Shown here: one piece after another, positions 35,750-47,513 of the stretch
Layout: every line of letters starts with the position of its first letter
How positions within the stretch are numbered: the first letter of the stretch is position 1
Source of the DNA: Turnera subulata
Lineage: Eukaryota; Streptophyta; Magnoliopsida; Malpighiales; Passifloraceae
Assembly (NCBI GenBank): GCA_028386065.3
Contig: JAKUCV010005542.1
Location: forward strand, 1-64,000
Direction: 5' to 3'
DNA length: 64,000 nt
The notes under the pieces: generated by a model
The model's input: the letters and a program-made list of their open reading frames with translations, nothing else
Told to the model about the DNA's origin: nothing
Databases searched by the model: none
Program-made: the position numbers and the translations under genes

Positions 35750-37129
35750 ATGCCAATGGAATACTACGGCAACAACTCCCTCTTTAGCTTCATGTCTGAT
35801 CAAGACACGAATAATGGAACCCAATCCCCTACTCACCACCATAGGTCTAATTATCATCAGGAAATGAGTGACCATGATCTCCAGTTTAGTCCCCCAAGGC
35901 AGTCCACCACCCAATCCACACCAACGCTGACCATCCTGCCACCATATAGTCCTCCTGATTCTCCATGGACACTCTCCCCTCTAAGAACCCCTTCACCTTC
36001 CCTGCTCTACCATTGCATAGCCTCGCTTCACCGCCAAGAAGGTAACATCTACTCCATTGCTGTCTCAAAAGGGTTGGTCTTCACTGCCTGCGAAAGCAAA
36101 CGTATCCGGGCCTGGAAGCAACCGGATTGCATTGAACGAGGGTATTTCAAGGCGAGTTCTGGTGAAGTCAGGGCAATTTTAGCCCACGGTAACACCCTTT
36201 TCTCTGCGCATAAAGATTGTAGAGTTCGGATGTGGAACTTCACTGTTTCGGAGAATTTTCGGACAAGAAAAGTAGCTACCTTACCTAGGAGAAGCTCATT
36301 TCTTCTCTTCCCCAAATCAAACCCACAACAACATAAAGATTGTGTTTCTTGCATAGCATTTTACCAGGCGGAGGGGCTCCTCTACACTGGCTCTTACGAC
36401 AAGATGGTTAAAGTTTGGCGAGTTTCTGATCAAAAATGTGTAGACTCGTTTGTGGCACATGAAGATAAGGTAAATGCTATATTGGTGAACCAAGACGATG
36501 GTTGTGTCTTTACTTGCTCTACTGATGGGTCAGTTAAGATATGGAGAAGAATATACAGAGAAAATTCTCATACTTTGACGATGACGCTAAGATTTCAACA
36601 ATCGCCCGTTTATGCCTTGGCTTTAAGCTCCACATTCAGCAATTGCTTCCTCTACTCTGGATCATCAGATGGTAGCATAAATTTCTGGGAGAAAGAGAGA
36701 TTTTCTGGTAGGTTCAACCACGGTGGGTTCTTGCAGGGGCACCATTTCGCTGTTCTTTGCCTAGCAGCGATAGAGAAGCTGATATTTAGCGGGTCGGAGG
36801 ACACTACAATAAGGGTATGGAGGAGAGAAGAAGGAAGTTATTTCCACGAATGTCTAGCAGTTTTAGATGGCCACAGAGGACCTGTGAGATGCCTGGCGGC
36901 TTGCCTGGAGATGGAGAAGGTTGTGTTGGGATTTTTGGTCTACAGTGCAAGTTTGGACCAGACTTTTAAGGTGTGGAGAGTTAAGATTTTGCCCGAGGAG
37001 AAAATAAACTTGGATAATTATACAGAGAGGAATGATAGTATCTGCAAGACAAAGATGGAGTACGAGATGAGTCCTGTCTTGTCCCCCTCATGGGTAGAGA
37101 GAAGAGTTAGAGGAAGCTATTTTCAATAG
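35750..37129 (+). CDS. JGB: JINGUBANG-like WD40-repeat protein
   Basis: Intronless, 459 residues. The start is the ATG at 35750 (MPMEYYG); the frame upstream offers only TTG. A Pro/Ser/Thr-rich N-terminus of about 85 residues includes SPWTLSPLRTPSPSLLYHC, a signature of plant JINGUBANG-like proteins. Seven WD40 repeats follow (about 90-430), including TGSYDKMVKVWR, TCSTDGSVKIWRR, SGSSDGSINFWE, SGSEDTTIRVWR and SASLDQTFKVWR. They should form a beta-propeller scaffold. Arabidopsis JGB restrains pollen germination through TCP4 and jasmonate; several paralogues exist, so the exact role is inferred. The gene faces the aquaporin gene, and a retroposon sits 10 bp after its stop codon. Confidence 0.88.
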   Translation: MPMEYYGNNSLFSFMSDQDTNNGTQSPTHHHRSNYHQEMSDHDLQFSPPRQSTTQSTPTLTILPPYSPPDSPWTLSPLRTPSPSLLYHCIASLHRQEGNIYSIAVSKGLVFTACESKRIRAWKQPDCIERGYFKASSGEVRAILAHGNTLFSAHKDCRVRMWNFTVSENFRTRKVATLPRRSSFLLFPKSNPQQHKDCVSCIAFYQAEGLLYTGSYDKMVKVWRVSDQKCVDSFVAHEDKVNAILVNQDDGCVFTCSTDGSVKIWRRIYRENSHTLTMTLRFQQSPVYALALSSTFSNCFLYSGSSDGSINFWEKERFSGRFNHGGFLQGHHFAVLCLAAIEKLIFSGSEDTTIRVWRREEGSYFHECLAVLDGHRGPVRCLAACLEMEKVVLGFLVYSASLDQTFKVWRVKILPEEKINLDNYTERNDSICKTKMEYEMSPVLSPSWVERRVRGSYFQ

Positions 37130-37139
37130 ATATAAGACA

Positions 37140-38016
37140 GCTATAGAGAGATATATATTTTTTTTTTTGTCGAAAGGGTAAATATATATTAATTCAAATT
37201 GAGTACAACATACATATTACAATAACATAGATTGCTAGAAATTAGGAAAAGAACGTAATTAAAAACCACAAATATAGTGGAATAAATCCACATACAAAGC
37301 ATGAACCATAAATACAAAATGATTACACTTAGATCCGGACATAGGCAAAGGTTAGAATACAAACCAAAGAACTTGCAGCTGCCCATGAAAGGGAGGACGT
37401 GATGTCCGCATAAAGCAGGACTAGCCCCAAACAGCAATCAAGTTCGCATACAGTGGTCGGCAGCTATCGGCTTTAACTCTGAGACGCGAGCAAGCCAAGC
37501 AATAGCCATCACCGGAGAAACGGAAGAAAGCCAATATCCGCCCTTGAGAGTAAACACTTCACAAACTGCTCCATACTTCACACTATAACACCAAACCGTC
37601 ACCTGCAACAGAGCCAATTCAAGGCCACTGGGAAAAAAGAAGAACAACTCGCCATCTCTTGCCTTTGTATCCGTAGATCTAGAAGCCTCGAGGTTGAAAG
37701 CTTCAGATCCATAGAAGCCAGGAGAACAGGCCAAGGAGGAGATGTTGAGAGTCTCCAACAACAAAACGATGGATTTGAAATCCATGTACTAAACACCAGA
37801 TCTATTACAGATCTACTAGATATATGTATAATAAAGGCTAAATAACACTTACAAGAAGAAAAATGGGCTTACCAACCAACCGGAGGAGCCGGCGGCGGCA
37901 ACCGGTACTCTCTTGAAGAAGAAAATTTGTTTTTGGAAGAGAAAAAGAGGGGGACTCGTTTTGGGAGAGAGAGAGTATGTTAACAAATGGACAGTATGCT
38001 ATAGAGAGATATATAT
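37140..38016 (-). mobile_element. Non-LTR retroposon with 19-bp target duplication after the WD40 gene
   Basis: An 839-bp insert (37159-37997) lies between perfect 19-bp copies of GCTATAGAGAGATATATAT (37140-37158 and 37998-38016). A T-run at the left end, preceded on the minus strand by ATTTACCCTTTCGAC, is the poly(A) tail, so the element points left. It is GC-rich near its 5' end and has no reverse transcriptase. The longest frame (37438-37785, -) has no recognised domain. It is best read as an internally deleted LINE or LINE-mobilised sequence. Confidence 0.8.
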
Positions 38017-38347
38017 GTTTGTCTTTGGCATTTGTACATATCTCGACTCTGTGATCTGTCAATTTTTCCTTACAGGAAATCGTAATTTGAGTTGCTTGGC
38101 CTATTATTATGTATTCCCCCATTATATTCCACGGTCACATTTGCCAACTTGAAAATAAAAAAATTACCTGGAAAAAGCTGGAGGGAAAGTAACTGAGTAC
38201 TTCTAAGAACAATTAGCAGACTAGTAGTAGATAATGATTCATCCACGGGAAAAGTAGGCAGCATAACAGGAAACATATTTAAAGCTTTAATACAGGGGAA
38301 AAATAAAGCTGGAAAGAGATTACAGAAGCAAAGCACCAAGCAACTCA

Positions 38348-39464
38348 TCAGTAAGCTATTTCATCATTGGCTAGAGGAAGATGGGAGGATCTGTCGATGA
38401 AGAAAGTCTCGTAGATAAAACCAGCAAGCCCACCACCAATTAGTGGTCCAACCCAGTAAACCCAGTGGTCGGTCCAGTCCCAGCTGACCAAGGCGGGGCC
38501 AAATGATCTTGCCGGGTTCATTGAGGCTCCAGAGAATGGACCACCAGCCAAGATAAGAGAGCCCACCACAAGCCCAGTAAGCAGAGGGCCCAATCCATCA
38601 ATTGATCCTTTCTTGGGGTCCACAATAGTGCCATAGACGGTGAACAGCAATGCAAATGTAAGAATAATTTCCCACACCAACCCCTGCCCATAGTCTACCC
38701 CACTTGCAAGTGTGTGTACTGGCGTAGCCTGCATAATAATTGAGAAATTATACATTTTTTAAGAAAAAATCTACTAAATTTTGTTTAAATGGTCTTATGC
38801 TAATCCTTGGCTAAGTTTCCATTATCTTAACTTCACACGCATTATATATTTTTTGCCTAGTTTAGGCAAAGCAGTAGGTGAATCTTTCTTTTCTTTTTCC
38901 TTGAACCGGGACAAGAAAACAAATGATATATCGTAGCTAGAAAATATTTCTTATTAAGTTGTTTAACTTTTACTTACCAATCCTCCTGTAAGATACTTGA
39001 GGAGGAGACAAGCAAGTGAAGATGCCAACAATTGGTCAATCCAATAAAGGATGGATCGGAACACGGTGATGTGACCACCGACGAGGAGGCCAAGGGTGAC
39101 GGCTGGGTTGAGGTGACCACCGGAAATGTGGCCGGCGGAGATCATCACGGCCACAACAAGTGCATGTGCCAGAGCCACAAAGAGCAAGCCCGACAGAGCA
39201 CCTCCCACCAATTTATCTGCTCTCATCCCAAGTCGAATACATAACATTAATACATGTTCCACCAAGTTAATAATATATATGTAACAAACTTTATTTCATC
39301 AAGAAATGAATGGATTATGAAGTATATCAGTAATTACCTGCAGCCATGGCTGATCCAACTCCAATAAACACAAAGAAGAAGGTGGTGATAAATTCTACCA
39401 CAAGGGCTTTGATGCAATCGGGCTGGGTGGCCTCACGGCTTGTTCCTAAGGCAATTTTTGCCAT
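38348..39464 (-). CDS. TIP4;1: Tonoplast intrinsic protein, TIP4-type aquaporin
   Basis: Three exons on the minus strand: 39338-39464, 38978-39216 and 38348-38728, giving 248 residues, normal for a TIP. The start MAKIALGTS fits the short N-terminus of TIPs. Both channel signatures are present: [10 protein letters not shown] (exon 2) and [14 protein letters not shown] (exon 3). Six membrane helices are expected. The exon 3 string [20 protein letters not shown] and the general sequence match TIP4 rather than TIP1 or TIP2. TIPs pass water and small neutral solutes across the vacuolar membrane. A TATATATA word at about 39593-39600 lies 130 bp upstream of the ATG. Confidence 0.92.
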
Positions 39465-39591
39465 TCTTTTTTTGGTTCACTCACTTCCCCTGTTAGGATC
39501 TCAGGAATGAATGAGTGTGTTACCAAACCTTGGTGGAGGGGTGCGAATAATGTATACCTCTAAGTTTGGCTTTGCCTGCTTAATAGCAGTA

Positions 39592-39602
39592 GTATATATA
39601 GG
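39592..39602 (-). promoter_or_regulatory. TATA box of the TIP4-type aquaporin
   Basis: CTATATATACT on the minus strand, about 130 bp before the start codon; the only TATA-like word near that gene start. Confidence 0.5.
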
Positions 39603-42470
39603 ACTTTGTTGGCAATAATGGTATATTGTCGCTCATGTGGTGCTTTTCACTAGTTGTGGCATGTTATCATGCAGTATAATTATCATTCTTTTTTAGCCAA
39701 ATTACGTGGATACCCATGAGCCGTTGACTTCTACTGCATCTGGGTTACTCAAAACTTTGTGAGAAGAGAGTTATATTAGGAAGACAAGCACAAAACATCA
39801 TGGGTGGATTGGACTAACTTCTGTCGATTGGTTTTCTTAAAACACGCATCCATTTTGCAACATTTCAGCTCTATTTTTGTAAACATTAGAGGTGTGCGCT
39901 TCTTTAAATTTCTATAAACTTTTTGCTAAACATTGATTTTGTAGTTTATTTTACGAGTTTACATGGTTGGTCAATATCCAATCTCAGTAAAATTGGTCCC
40001 TCCGGCCAATTGAACTCCAAAGTTGAATCCTAATACCACCATTTGGATACTACTTTCTGCCTCTAGACATGACACATCAAAAGTACAAAACAAAAAAAAA
40101 ATTGTTTCAAGGTTACATATTGTGAACCCCCTCAAGCCAAATGTTGCCAACTACCTTAATGTAGAAACACGAATTAGAGAGGTCCCCGGCAGACATGAAA
40201 AGGAATAGGGACATGAATTTGACAACATTTTTCAATAAAAACAATTCATTTCCCACTTTCAAGCCATCAATTGCATCATCATGAACCGAATAAGTTAAGA
40301 AGTTATCATTTAACCGCATGGCACAGGATACGACCAAATTATTAATAGTTTCTTTTTCAATCTAATCTTTTGGGGTCAACCTATATGGTATCACCTGTAG
40401 CGTAAAAAGATTGGCCTGTGGGGGTTCAATCATTCACCGCCTTTTAATTTCTATACGCCAATATTCAAAAAGATGAGTTGAAGTTTCACTCTTGATAAAT
40501 AGAATAGGTCTTACTCAAATGAGTATGTTCTGCTAGTGTAGAGTTATGTGTCGTCTTGTTCAACTTTTTCTTCCATTTCCAGGCTATCTTTATGTCCATA
40601 TTGACATTTAAACAGTAAAAAAAATATCCACTCATCATCATCACAAGCTAGTCTTATTTGGACGCTTAAGACACAATGCCCTACTCCTGCAATTGCATGC
40701 TACTCTCTTTCCATTATTCTTACTTTAGCGGTTCAGGTTCCTTTTCCCTAAAAATAAAAAATGAGATTGCTACTCTCATTCCATCACTAATTTGTTTTGT
40801 GTGGGTGGCCGACCTCAAAGATTCTCATGGATATAGAAATTTTTGAGTTTTATTCTTATCAAAAGCCTGTCACTGCCTCACTGGTTACTAGAAAAAAAAA
40901 AAAGAACGCATGTCACTGGCTATCTCGAGTCCCGGCCCTGCTCTAGAGCTCTTGTTTTGATCTACTTTGTCGTAAATTTGATTTATCTTTTCAAGCTTAT
41001 CAGAAAAGGAACACAAACCGTTGGTTTAAGTGAGGAATATTCCTGGGTTAAAAATGATTTCATTGAATCACAATTCATAGGGTTTTAGGAATTCAAGAAA
41101 CTAAATGGGATTGAATCTATGACTCCTTGGATGAAATTTATAAAGGAGATGCCATTATACTAAAATTAGTGTTGGCAGCCATAGTTTAGTGTTAAAAATG
41201 ACTTTCATCTTATTGGAAAAAAATATCTATTATTTCATTGAAAAATAAGTTTAGATTTATATAATTGAACATTCTTCCTCTACAAAATTTGCTCGATCGA
41301 GTGTTTATTAATTAACATCTTTCTTTCCAATCAGATTTGAGTTGACTCTCTATATGCGCCCCCCCAAAAAAAACTTCAATCACTAGACTACTTAGGAACC
41401 GTAATTGACTTAAAATTTTTTAAATTGAAATTATGGAGACAAAAACTGAGTTTTGCGGGATTGATATTACTGAATACAAAATTAATGCTTCCAACGACAT
41501 TATTTCTTTTTTTTAGAAGAAGACATATTGATTTGATGTCAACTAGAACTAGTCATTTTGGGGGCGAAGATGTAGAATAATTTGTTTCTTTTGTCTCGAT
41601 AATAAGATGGTGGATTAATTGTTTATTGCATGATCACCGGAGAATTTAACTAGTATAAGGTGTACTGAATGGACCGCATTCATCGCATGTGCTGTCTATT
41701 CAACGAAGCCCTGCATGATTGGGATACCTAAACAAAGCCTATATTATATCTTGCCTTTTCTTTTTGGGATTCATAGGTTGGATATTACATTATTTTGATC
41801 GTGGAGGGAGCACAATGTGACTTAATGTGACTCATCAATCTGTCACTTAGTACATCATGACTCCACCACCTAGCTCTCATCTCAATTATTACACATATTA
41901 GAAAGATGGTATATTTTATAGAGGCAAAACAAACGAAAGGTATTAATACCTTAATACCTTAGTCTGTAACACTTTGTTCTTTTGTTTGTTTTTTATTAAT
42001 ATAGCATTTCCCGGCTTGACCAAAAAAAAAAAGAGCCAATTGCAAAAAATGGAGAACTAGGTCCAGTATAAGGTGCGCCCTATGAGGCTATGACCATCCT
42101 TGGAAATGCTTTCTTCATCACTCAAGTTAATTTTCTTTTCTTCACAGAATTGATTTTCTGCAATACAATATATATCTTTAAACTAAGCATAAAAAAAAAA
42201 CTTTTAAACTTCTGTCACTGAGTTGCAGAAATATTTTCTCATATATATTGAATATTGATGTATCGGTCACCTATTAGAAATATTTTTTTTAGTGACATCA
42301 GCTGAGTTGCAACTCAACGCTTTGCAACACGCGAGGGTCGACCTCGTAGTATCGAATAAATAACAAACATTATACTACGTGGGAGTCACCGTCTGTCCCC
42401 ATACTTGATCATAATCACCATAATAATTCAAAACTAAAATATATTATTGACTAAAAACCAATATAGTTGT
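39603..42470. other. Repeat-poor AT-rich intergenic region
   Basis: No gene was recognised in almost 3 kb. A SINE-like tRNA-derived fragment may lie at about 41085-41185 (-): TATAATGGC in the A-box position, GATTCAATCCC in the B-box position, and a CCAACACTA head like that at 2217-2402. Open frames here are short and show no domain. Confidence 0.45.
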
Positions 42471-42869
42471 TGGTCAGAGGATATATACATTATTAAAAAG
42501 ACTTGTAGAATTAGAATATTCACATTCACAACTCATCGTTGCTGACTTAATTTAGACAGTACTTCGAATCTGCAATTACCTTTTTTGTCCAATACAATTA
42601 TTGAGAAAGAAAAGAGAAGGGATATCCCACTATCAAGCCACCACCGCGGTTCTTTAATTGAGACTTTTTATGGTCAGAGGATATATACATTATTAAAAAG
42701 ACTTGTAGAATTAGAATATTCACATTCACAACTCATCGTTGCTGACTTAATTTAGACAGTACTTCGAATCTGCAATTACCTTTTTTGTCCAATACAATTA
42801 TTGAGAAAGAAAAGAGAAGGGATATCCCACTATCAAGCCACCACCGCGGTTCTTTAATTGAGACTTTTT
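42471..42869 (+). repeat. 201-bp perfect tandem duplication
   Basis: The unit at 42471-42671 recurs at 42672-42869 with a period of 201 bp and no difference seen by eye. It contains CCACCACCGCGGTTC and A-rich segments, but no frame. The lack of divergence means it is recent or an assembly artefact. Confidence 0.9.
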
Positions 42870-43503
42870 CTTTGTTTTTTTTTTTTGAACATAGACTTTT
42901 TCTTTGTTAAGAAAATAAAAAAGAAAAGACCTCGCGAGACTTGTTAATTTCACTTGTCGGAATCCGTGCTCCTCCCGTTTACCCCATTCGTTTTATGCTA
43001 CTACTGTTTTTCTATTTTTTCTTGCGCTTGTAATCTATTATCAGTAAACCAAACAACAATACCTACGTAATTTAGTCAATATATAAAAAAAAACAATCTT
43101 TTACAATCGAAATCATTAAGTATATTTTCTAATCCTAACTAGTTTTTGTGCATGTGATATAAAAACATACAACATGAATATTTTTTTAATGTGATTATTA
43201 TTAATATTAAAATTAATATGTAATTATGCAAAAAATTATTAAATTAATTTATTTATGAATAAATTGAGTAAGAAGAAATACTTAAATATTATCGATTCTT
43301 CCCTGGTATATATAGTTTAGTTTATAATGCTAGTAAAATTTTTGATGGCTTCATTCATATTATATCAATTTTAATTTTCTCTATGTTCATCTCCTACAAT
43401 AAATTTCTAATTAAGATATTCTAATAATTTTTTTTACATAAAAATTTTTATTATAAAACTTTTGTTACTTTTTTATAAGATATAATTTTTTAGAAAGGTT
43501 AAT
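42870..43503. other. AT-rich intergenic region left of the solo LTR
   Basis: Very AT-rich, no gene seen. It ends in TTAAT, the target duplication of the solo LTR. Confidence 0.5.
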
Positions 43504-44380
43504 TGTAACGACCCGGGTAAAATTTTCGTAAATTTTACCGAGTCGTTTAACTTCTACAATAGATAATAAAGTTTTACCGTTGTTAAACAAGGCTAACCGA
43601 GAATTTTATCGAGAGTAATCGAACCTCGAATCTGATCTTCGGTAATACGAGACTATTCGGGGGTATTCTCCATCGACGACCAAGCCTCGGAATTTAATTC
43701 CAAGGGATATCTCGGGTTACTGGGAATTTTATACGGCTTACCGAGCCTCGGTTTGCAATTCCGGGACTTGTACGACGCTCAGAAGAATTAATTGGATTTT
43801 TCGAGCCTAAGTTGTATTTTTGGACCCGGGACGGGTTTCCGTAAAGACAGATATACCCCTATGTCGGCAAAGGATTGCAAGTTGGACAAAGGGTATTTTG
43901 GTCCATTCTCGGCTTAATAATTCTGCCGACACCCGAGCTGTGATTTTTCTCTCTCCTGGGCCACTGTGCTCGATGATATTGTACGAGGGACCTTGGAGGT
44001 GGCGATGCAAGATAAGATTCCCATGGTCTTACAACAGGATGAGGACGTGGAGGTGCTCCACGATAGGGTCGGTGTGCCGAGAATGTCATGTAAAGTAGTG
44101 GCCGCTGCTGAGGTGGATGCATATCAAGAGCTGTTTTAATCCAGGTGCGCCACTGACTTAGTGGGGCCATCCACTGGAGAAAAGTCCACTGATTGGAGGA
44201 ATTGTTTTCTGCATCCATGAGGAATTCAAACATATCGAGAGCCTTGATCCTGAATATGCCATAGTAAAGAGTGAACAGGCACCAGTTGTACCAGAGTTCA
44301 TCTTCAGAAAAATCATAGCAATGGATAAGACTAATCCTTCTAAAAGGGTGGTCAGGAAAATATTGGGACTGAATTGTCTG

Positions 44381-45085
44381 TAGGGATGGCAATGGGTCGG
44401 GGTCCCCGCGGGGGAAGGTTCCCCAACCCCACCCCCGTTTCCGAAATGTTCCCCCATCTCCACCCCCGTTCCCCGTTCGGGGGAAAGAATGCCCCCATCC
44501 CTGTTCCCCGCGGGGAATCGGATCCCCACGGGGACTCCATTCCCTAATTTTATAGATAAAAATAATATACAATATATTTACAATTGCAACTCAAAAGTTT
44601 TGCCTACTCTCCAATTCTAACTTATTAGTTTGTTGATTCTTACGAGAAACGAAAATCAAAAATAATTGTGTCAACTTGGGAAAAAATAGGACCTGCTGCA
44701 TAGTATAAGTATAATTAGCGTGAATAAGAAATCACAAAAACCAAAATCTTATCAATAGAATGCTCTATTAAATTTACCAAGATGAAAGAAAGAAAGACAT
44801 ATATATTAATTTTAATATGTAAAGGGAAGAAATGAATTAAAAACATATTTTATTATTGATATATATATTAATTGGATTATGGTTGAAGGGTAATTTTGTA
44901 TTTTCACTTATTTCGGGGTCCCCGCGGGTCGGGGGGAGCACTCCCCGCCCTCGTTATCAAATTCCCCACGGGGCCAAAATGTCCCCCATCCCCGCCCCCG
45001 TGGGGGAAAAATTACCCCCATCCCCATTCCCCATTCGGGGATTCCCCACGGATTCCCCGTTTACAGGCACCCATTGCCATCCCTA
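44381..45085. mobile_element. hAT-type non-autonomous transposon inside the pararetrovirus
   Basis: The 705-bp element has perfect 16-bp terminal inverted repeats (TAGGGATGGCAATGGG on the left, its complement on the right). It is flanked by 8-bp duplications differing at one base (ATTGTCTG at 44373-44380, ATTGTCAG at 45086-45093). The ends are rich in CCCCGCGGGG-type words; the centre is AT-rich and non-coding. It splits the viral C-terminal region. Confidence 0.85.
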
Positions 45086-46838
45086 ATTGTCAGGGAAAGA
45101 CTAACACCTTGTTCTTGAAGGAAGATAGTGAGGTAATGGAAAAGGGAATTTCGTGCAAATTCTCGAATTGAGTAAAGGTCTGATTTGGGATGAAGAGTTT
45201 CAGGGAAATTAGGATTATTGGTTGCCATGTCGGTCCATGCTACCGGTTGAGTTGGAAGTTGCCAATATGGTTCAGAAGAGGATGAGGCCATAAAAATAAC
45301 AGGAATGAGGTTAAACTTAGAAACCAAATGGACTGTCTTGGATGGTCGGGATAACATGTCTGGAATGAGATTGGTATCTCCCTTTATATGCTTGACTTCA
45401 AAATCATACTTATCAAACCACTATTTCCAACGTAGAAGTTGCTTGTCTGGAACTCTTTTGTTCTTGAAATCTAGCAGCTTTGGAAAAGATGAGTTGTCCA
45501 TTTCCACGATAAAATGATGGTTGACAAGATGGAATTCAAACTTTTTGATTCCATATTTGACCGCCAAAAGTTCTTTATGAGTGGTGTGATAATGGAGCTC
45601 TGCATCTGAAAATTTTCCACTGGCATGGCCACAATAATGTCTCTTTTTATCTTCTGTCTCTTCAATCAGTACTACTCCCCAGTACTCATCACTTGTGTCT
45701 GTCTGGAGGATTCTTGTGCCATTGGTGGGAATTCTGAGTGGAGGTGGATCCTGAATGATCTGTTTTAGAACTTTGACAGCTGCAGTCTGATCTGGTCCCC
45801 AAGGTGGGGGTTTCTTCTTCAATAATTTGGACAAGTGGCTGGTATGGTATGAAACCTTTGGGATGAAGTCATGGATGTAATTGACTATTCCCAAGAATTG
45901 TTGGATTTGCTTTGGCGTGAGATTCTCATCTGGAAAATTCAATAATTCATGGGCAATGTGGGGTCCAGGCTGATAGGAACCGTTCTTGAAATGCATTCCC
46001 AAAAAATCAACTTCTGTAACACCGATGTGGCTTTTCTTCTCCGATAACATAATTCCATAAGAATGGACTATAGGATGTAATTGACTATTCCCAAGAATTG
46101 TTGGATTTGCTTTGGCGTGAGATTCTCATCTGGAAAATTCAATAATTCATGGGCAATGTGGGGTCCAGGCTGATAGGAACCGTTCTTGAAATGCATTCCC
46201 AAAAAATCAACTTCTGTAACACCGATGTGGCTTTTCTTCTCCGATAACATAATTCCATAAGAATGGACTATGTCATAAAACTGTTGTAAAAGCTGTAGGT
46301 GTTCTGCCTCCGTAGATGAGAAAAGGAGGATGTCATCAATGTAAATTAGGGTATGGTGAAGAATGGGCTGGAAGATACGGACCATTATCTTCTGGAACAG
46401 GGAAGGGGCTACCTTTAATCCAAAAGGCATAACCGTCCACTGATACTGAGCATCTGGTATGCAAAAAGCAGTTTTATGGCGATCCTTGGGGTCAATGCCA
46501 AGTTGCCAAAATCCGACTTTTAAATCAAACTTTGAAAAGATGCGTGCATCCTTGAGATGAAGGAACATGGAATTGATCTTTGGAAGAGGAAACTTATCAT
46601 CTCTTAAAAAATGATTAAGAGGCTTGTAATCAATTACCAACCTCTTTTTTCCTCGAATTTTCTCAGTTCTTTTTTCCACATAGAACGCCTGGCATGCCCA
46701 TTCTGATTTGGTGGGTTCAATGAGACCCTGTTGTAACAGCTGTGAACATTCTTCTCTGGCTAAAAGTAAATCTGAAGGCGTCATGCCTGGATGAGATGCC
46801 TTAGTAGGATTGATATCCTCATTGAGCTTGAAAGGCAA
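45061..46838 (-). pseudogene. Pararetroviral reverse transcriptase and RNase H, frame-broken
   Basis: The reverse transcriptase (46068-46838) shows LVIDYKPLN, FSKFDLKVGFWQL, AFCIPDAQYQWTVMPFGL and the catalytic YIDDILLFS. The frame shifts at the 200-bp duplication. It then continues as the connection and RNase H domain (45421-46050: LQTDTSDEYWGVVL, then HYHTTHKELLAVKYGIKKFE), and after one stop as 45061-45357. The catalytic Asp pair of the polymerase is intact, but stops and the shift prevent a full product. Confidence 0.8.
45873..46271 (-). repeat. 200-bp tandem duplication inside the reverse-transcriptase/RNase H region
   Basis: The unit at 45873-46072 recurs at 46073-46271 with a 200-bp period and no mismatch seen. 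Since 200 is not a multiple of three, the duplication throws the polyprotein out of frame. It duplicates the connection segment (around LSEKKSHIG and GIVNYI). Confidence 0.9.
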
Positions 46839-47045
46839 CGTAATGAAAAAAGTTTCATTCTTCCAGAGGGGAGATGGATGTGTGAACTGAGCGTGACTGT
46901 CAGCACAGGATTGTAATAACTTTGTCTAGATCTCCTCATACTGGACTGGACATTCTGAAAGGGCAAAAATCTTTTTAACATTGGTGTAAGGAGCAAAGAA
47001 CCTCTTGAATTTTAATCCTTGCGAGAGAATTTGAAGTTTCTCTGC

Positions 47046-47360
47046 CTATTGAATGATATCAAAACCTATTAGTAGGTCCCGATCTGGAAGACTCGTGCCA
47101 AGAACTTTGGTCCAGATAACACATCCAGGGAAGAATTGTATTCCAATACGATGTTTAGTGATCATCTTGGTTTGGAATAACTCTCCATTTGCCGCCTGAA
47201 AATACTCCTTGTGTTGCTCCCATGCCTTTGGAGGTAGGATCTTGGGATTGAGAAAACTTTTGTGAGTACCAGTATCAACAAAACCAATAAGAGGGATTGG
47301 TTTATCATATTTGGATGGGAGAATCTGTATCTTGACGGATGGTGACTTTGTTTTGGACAA
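47046..47360 (-). pseudogene. Pararetroviral aspartic protease segment
   Basis: A 104-codon frame with the protease active-site motif FVDTGTHKSF and a later LLIGFDII strand. It has the same phase as the coat-protein and reverse-transcriptase segments, so it was part of one polyprotein. A stop at 47046 separates it from the reverse transcriptase. Confidence 0.7.
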
Positions 47361-47513
47361 AATAGACTGTTGTGCTTCTTTTTGAGCTTAAAAAACTGGT
47401 AAATATCAATCATCAAATTCTTCATCTTCAGAGGTTGTTGAGGAAGATGTATCAGATTCTTGTTCAAGAACAAAGACAGCGTCTTCTTCAGGCTCTTCAG
47501 TTTCTGAAAATAA

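Noticed and set aside
43859..44572. 237-codon minus-strand frame at the viral 3' end
   Set aside because: It is a chimera of the hAT element end, viral C-terminal sequence and LTR sequence, not one gene.
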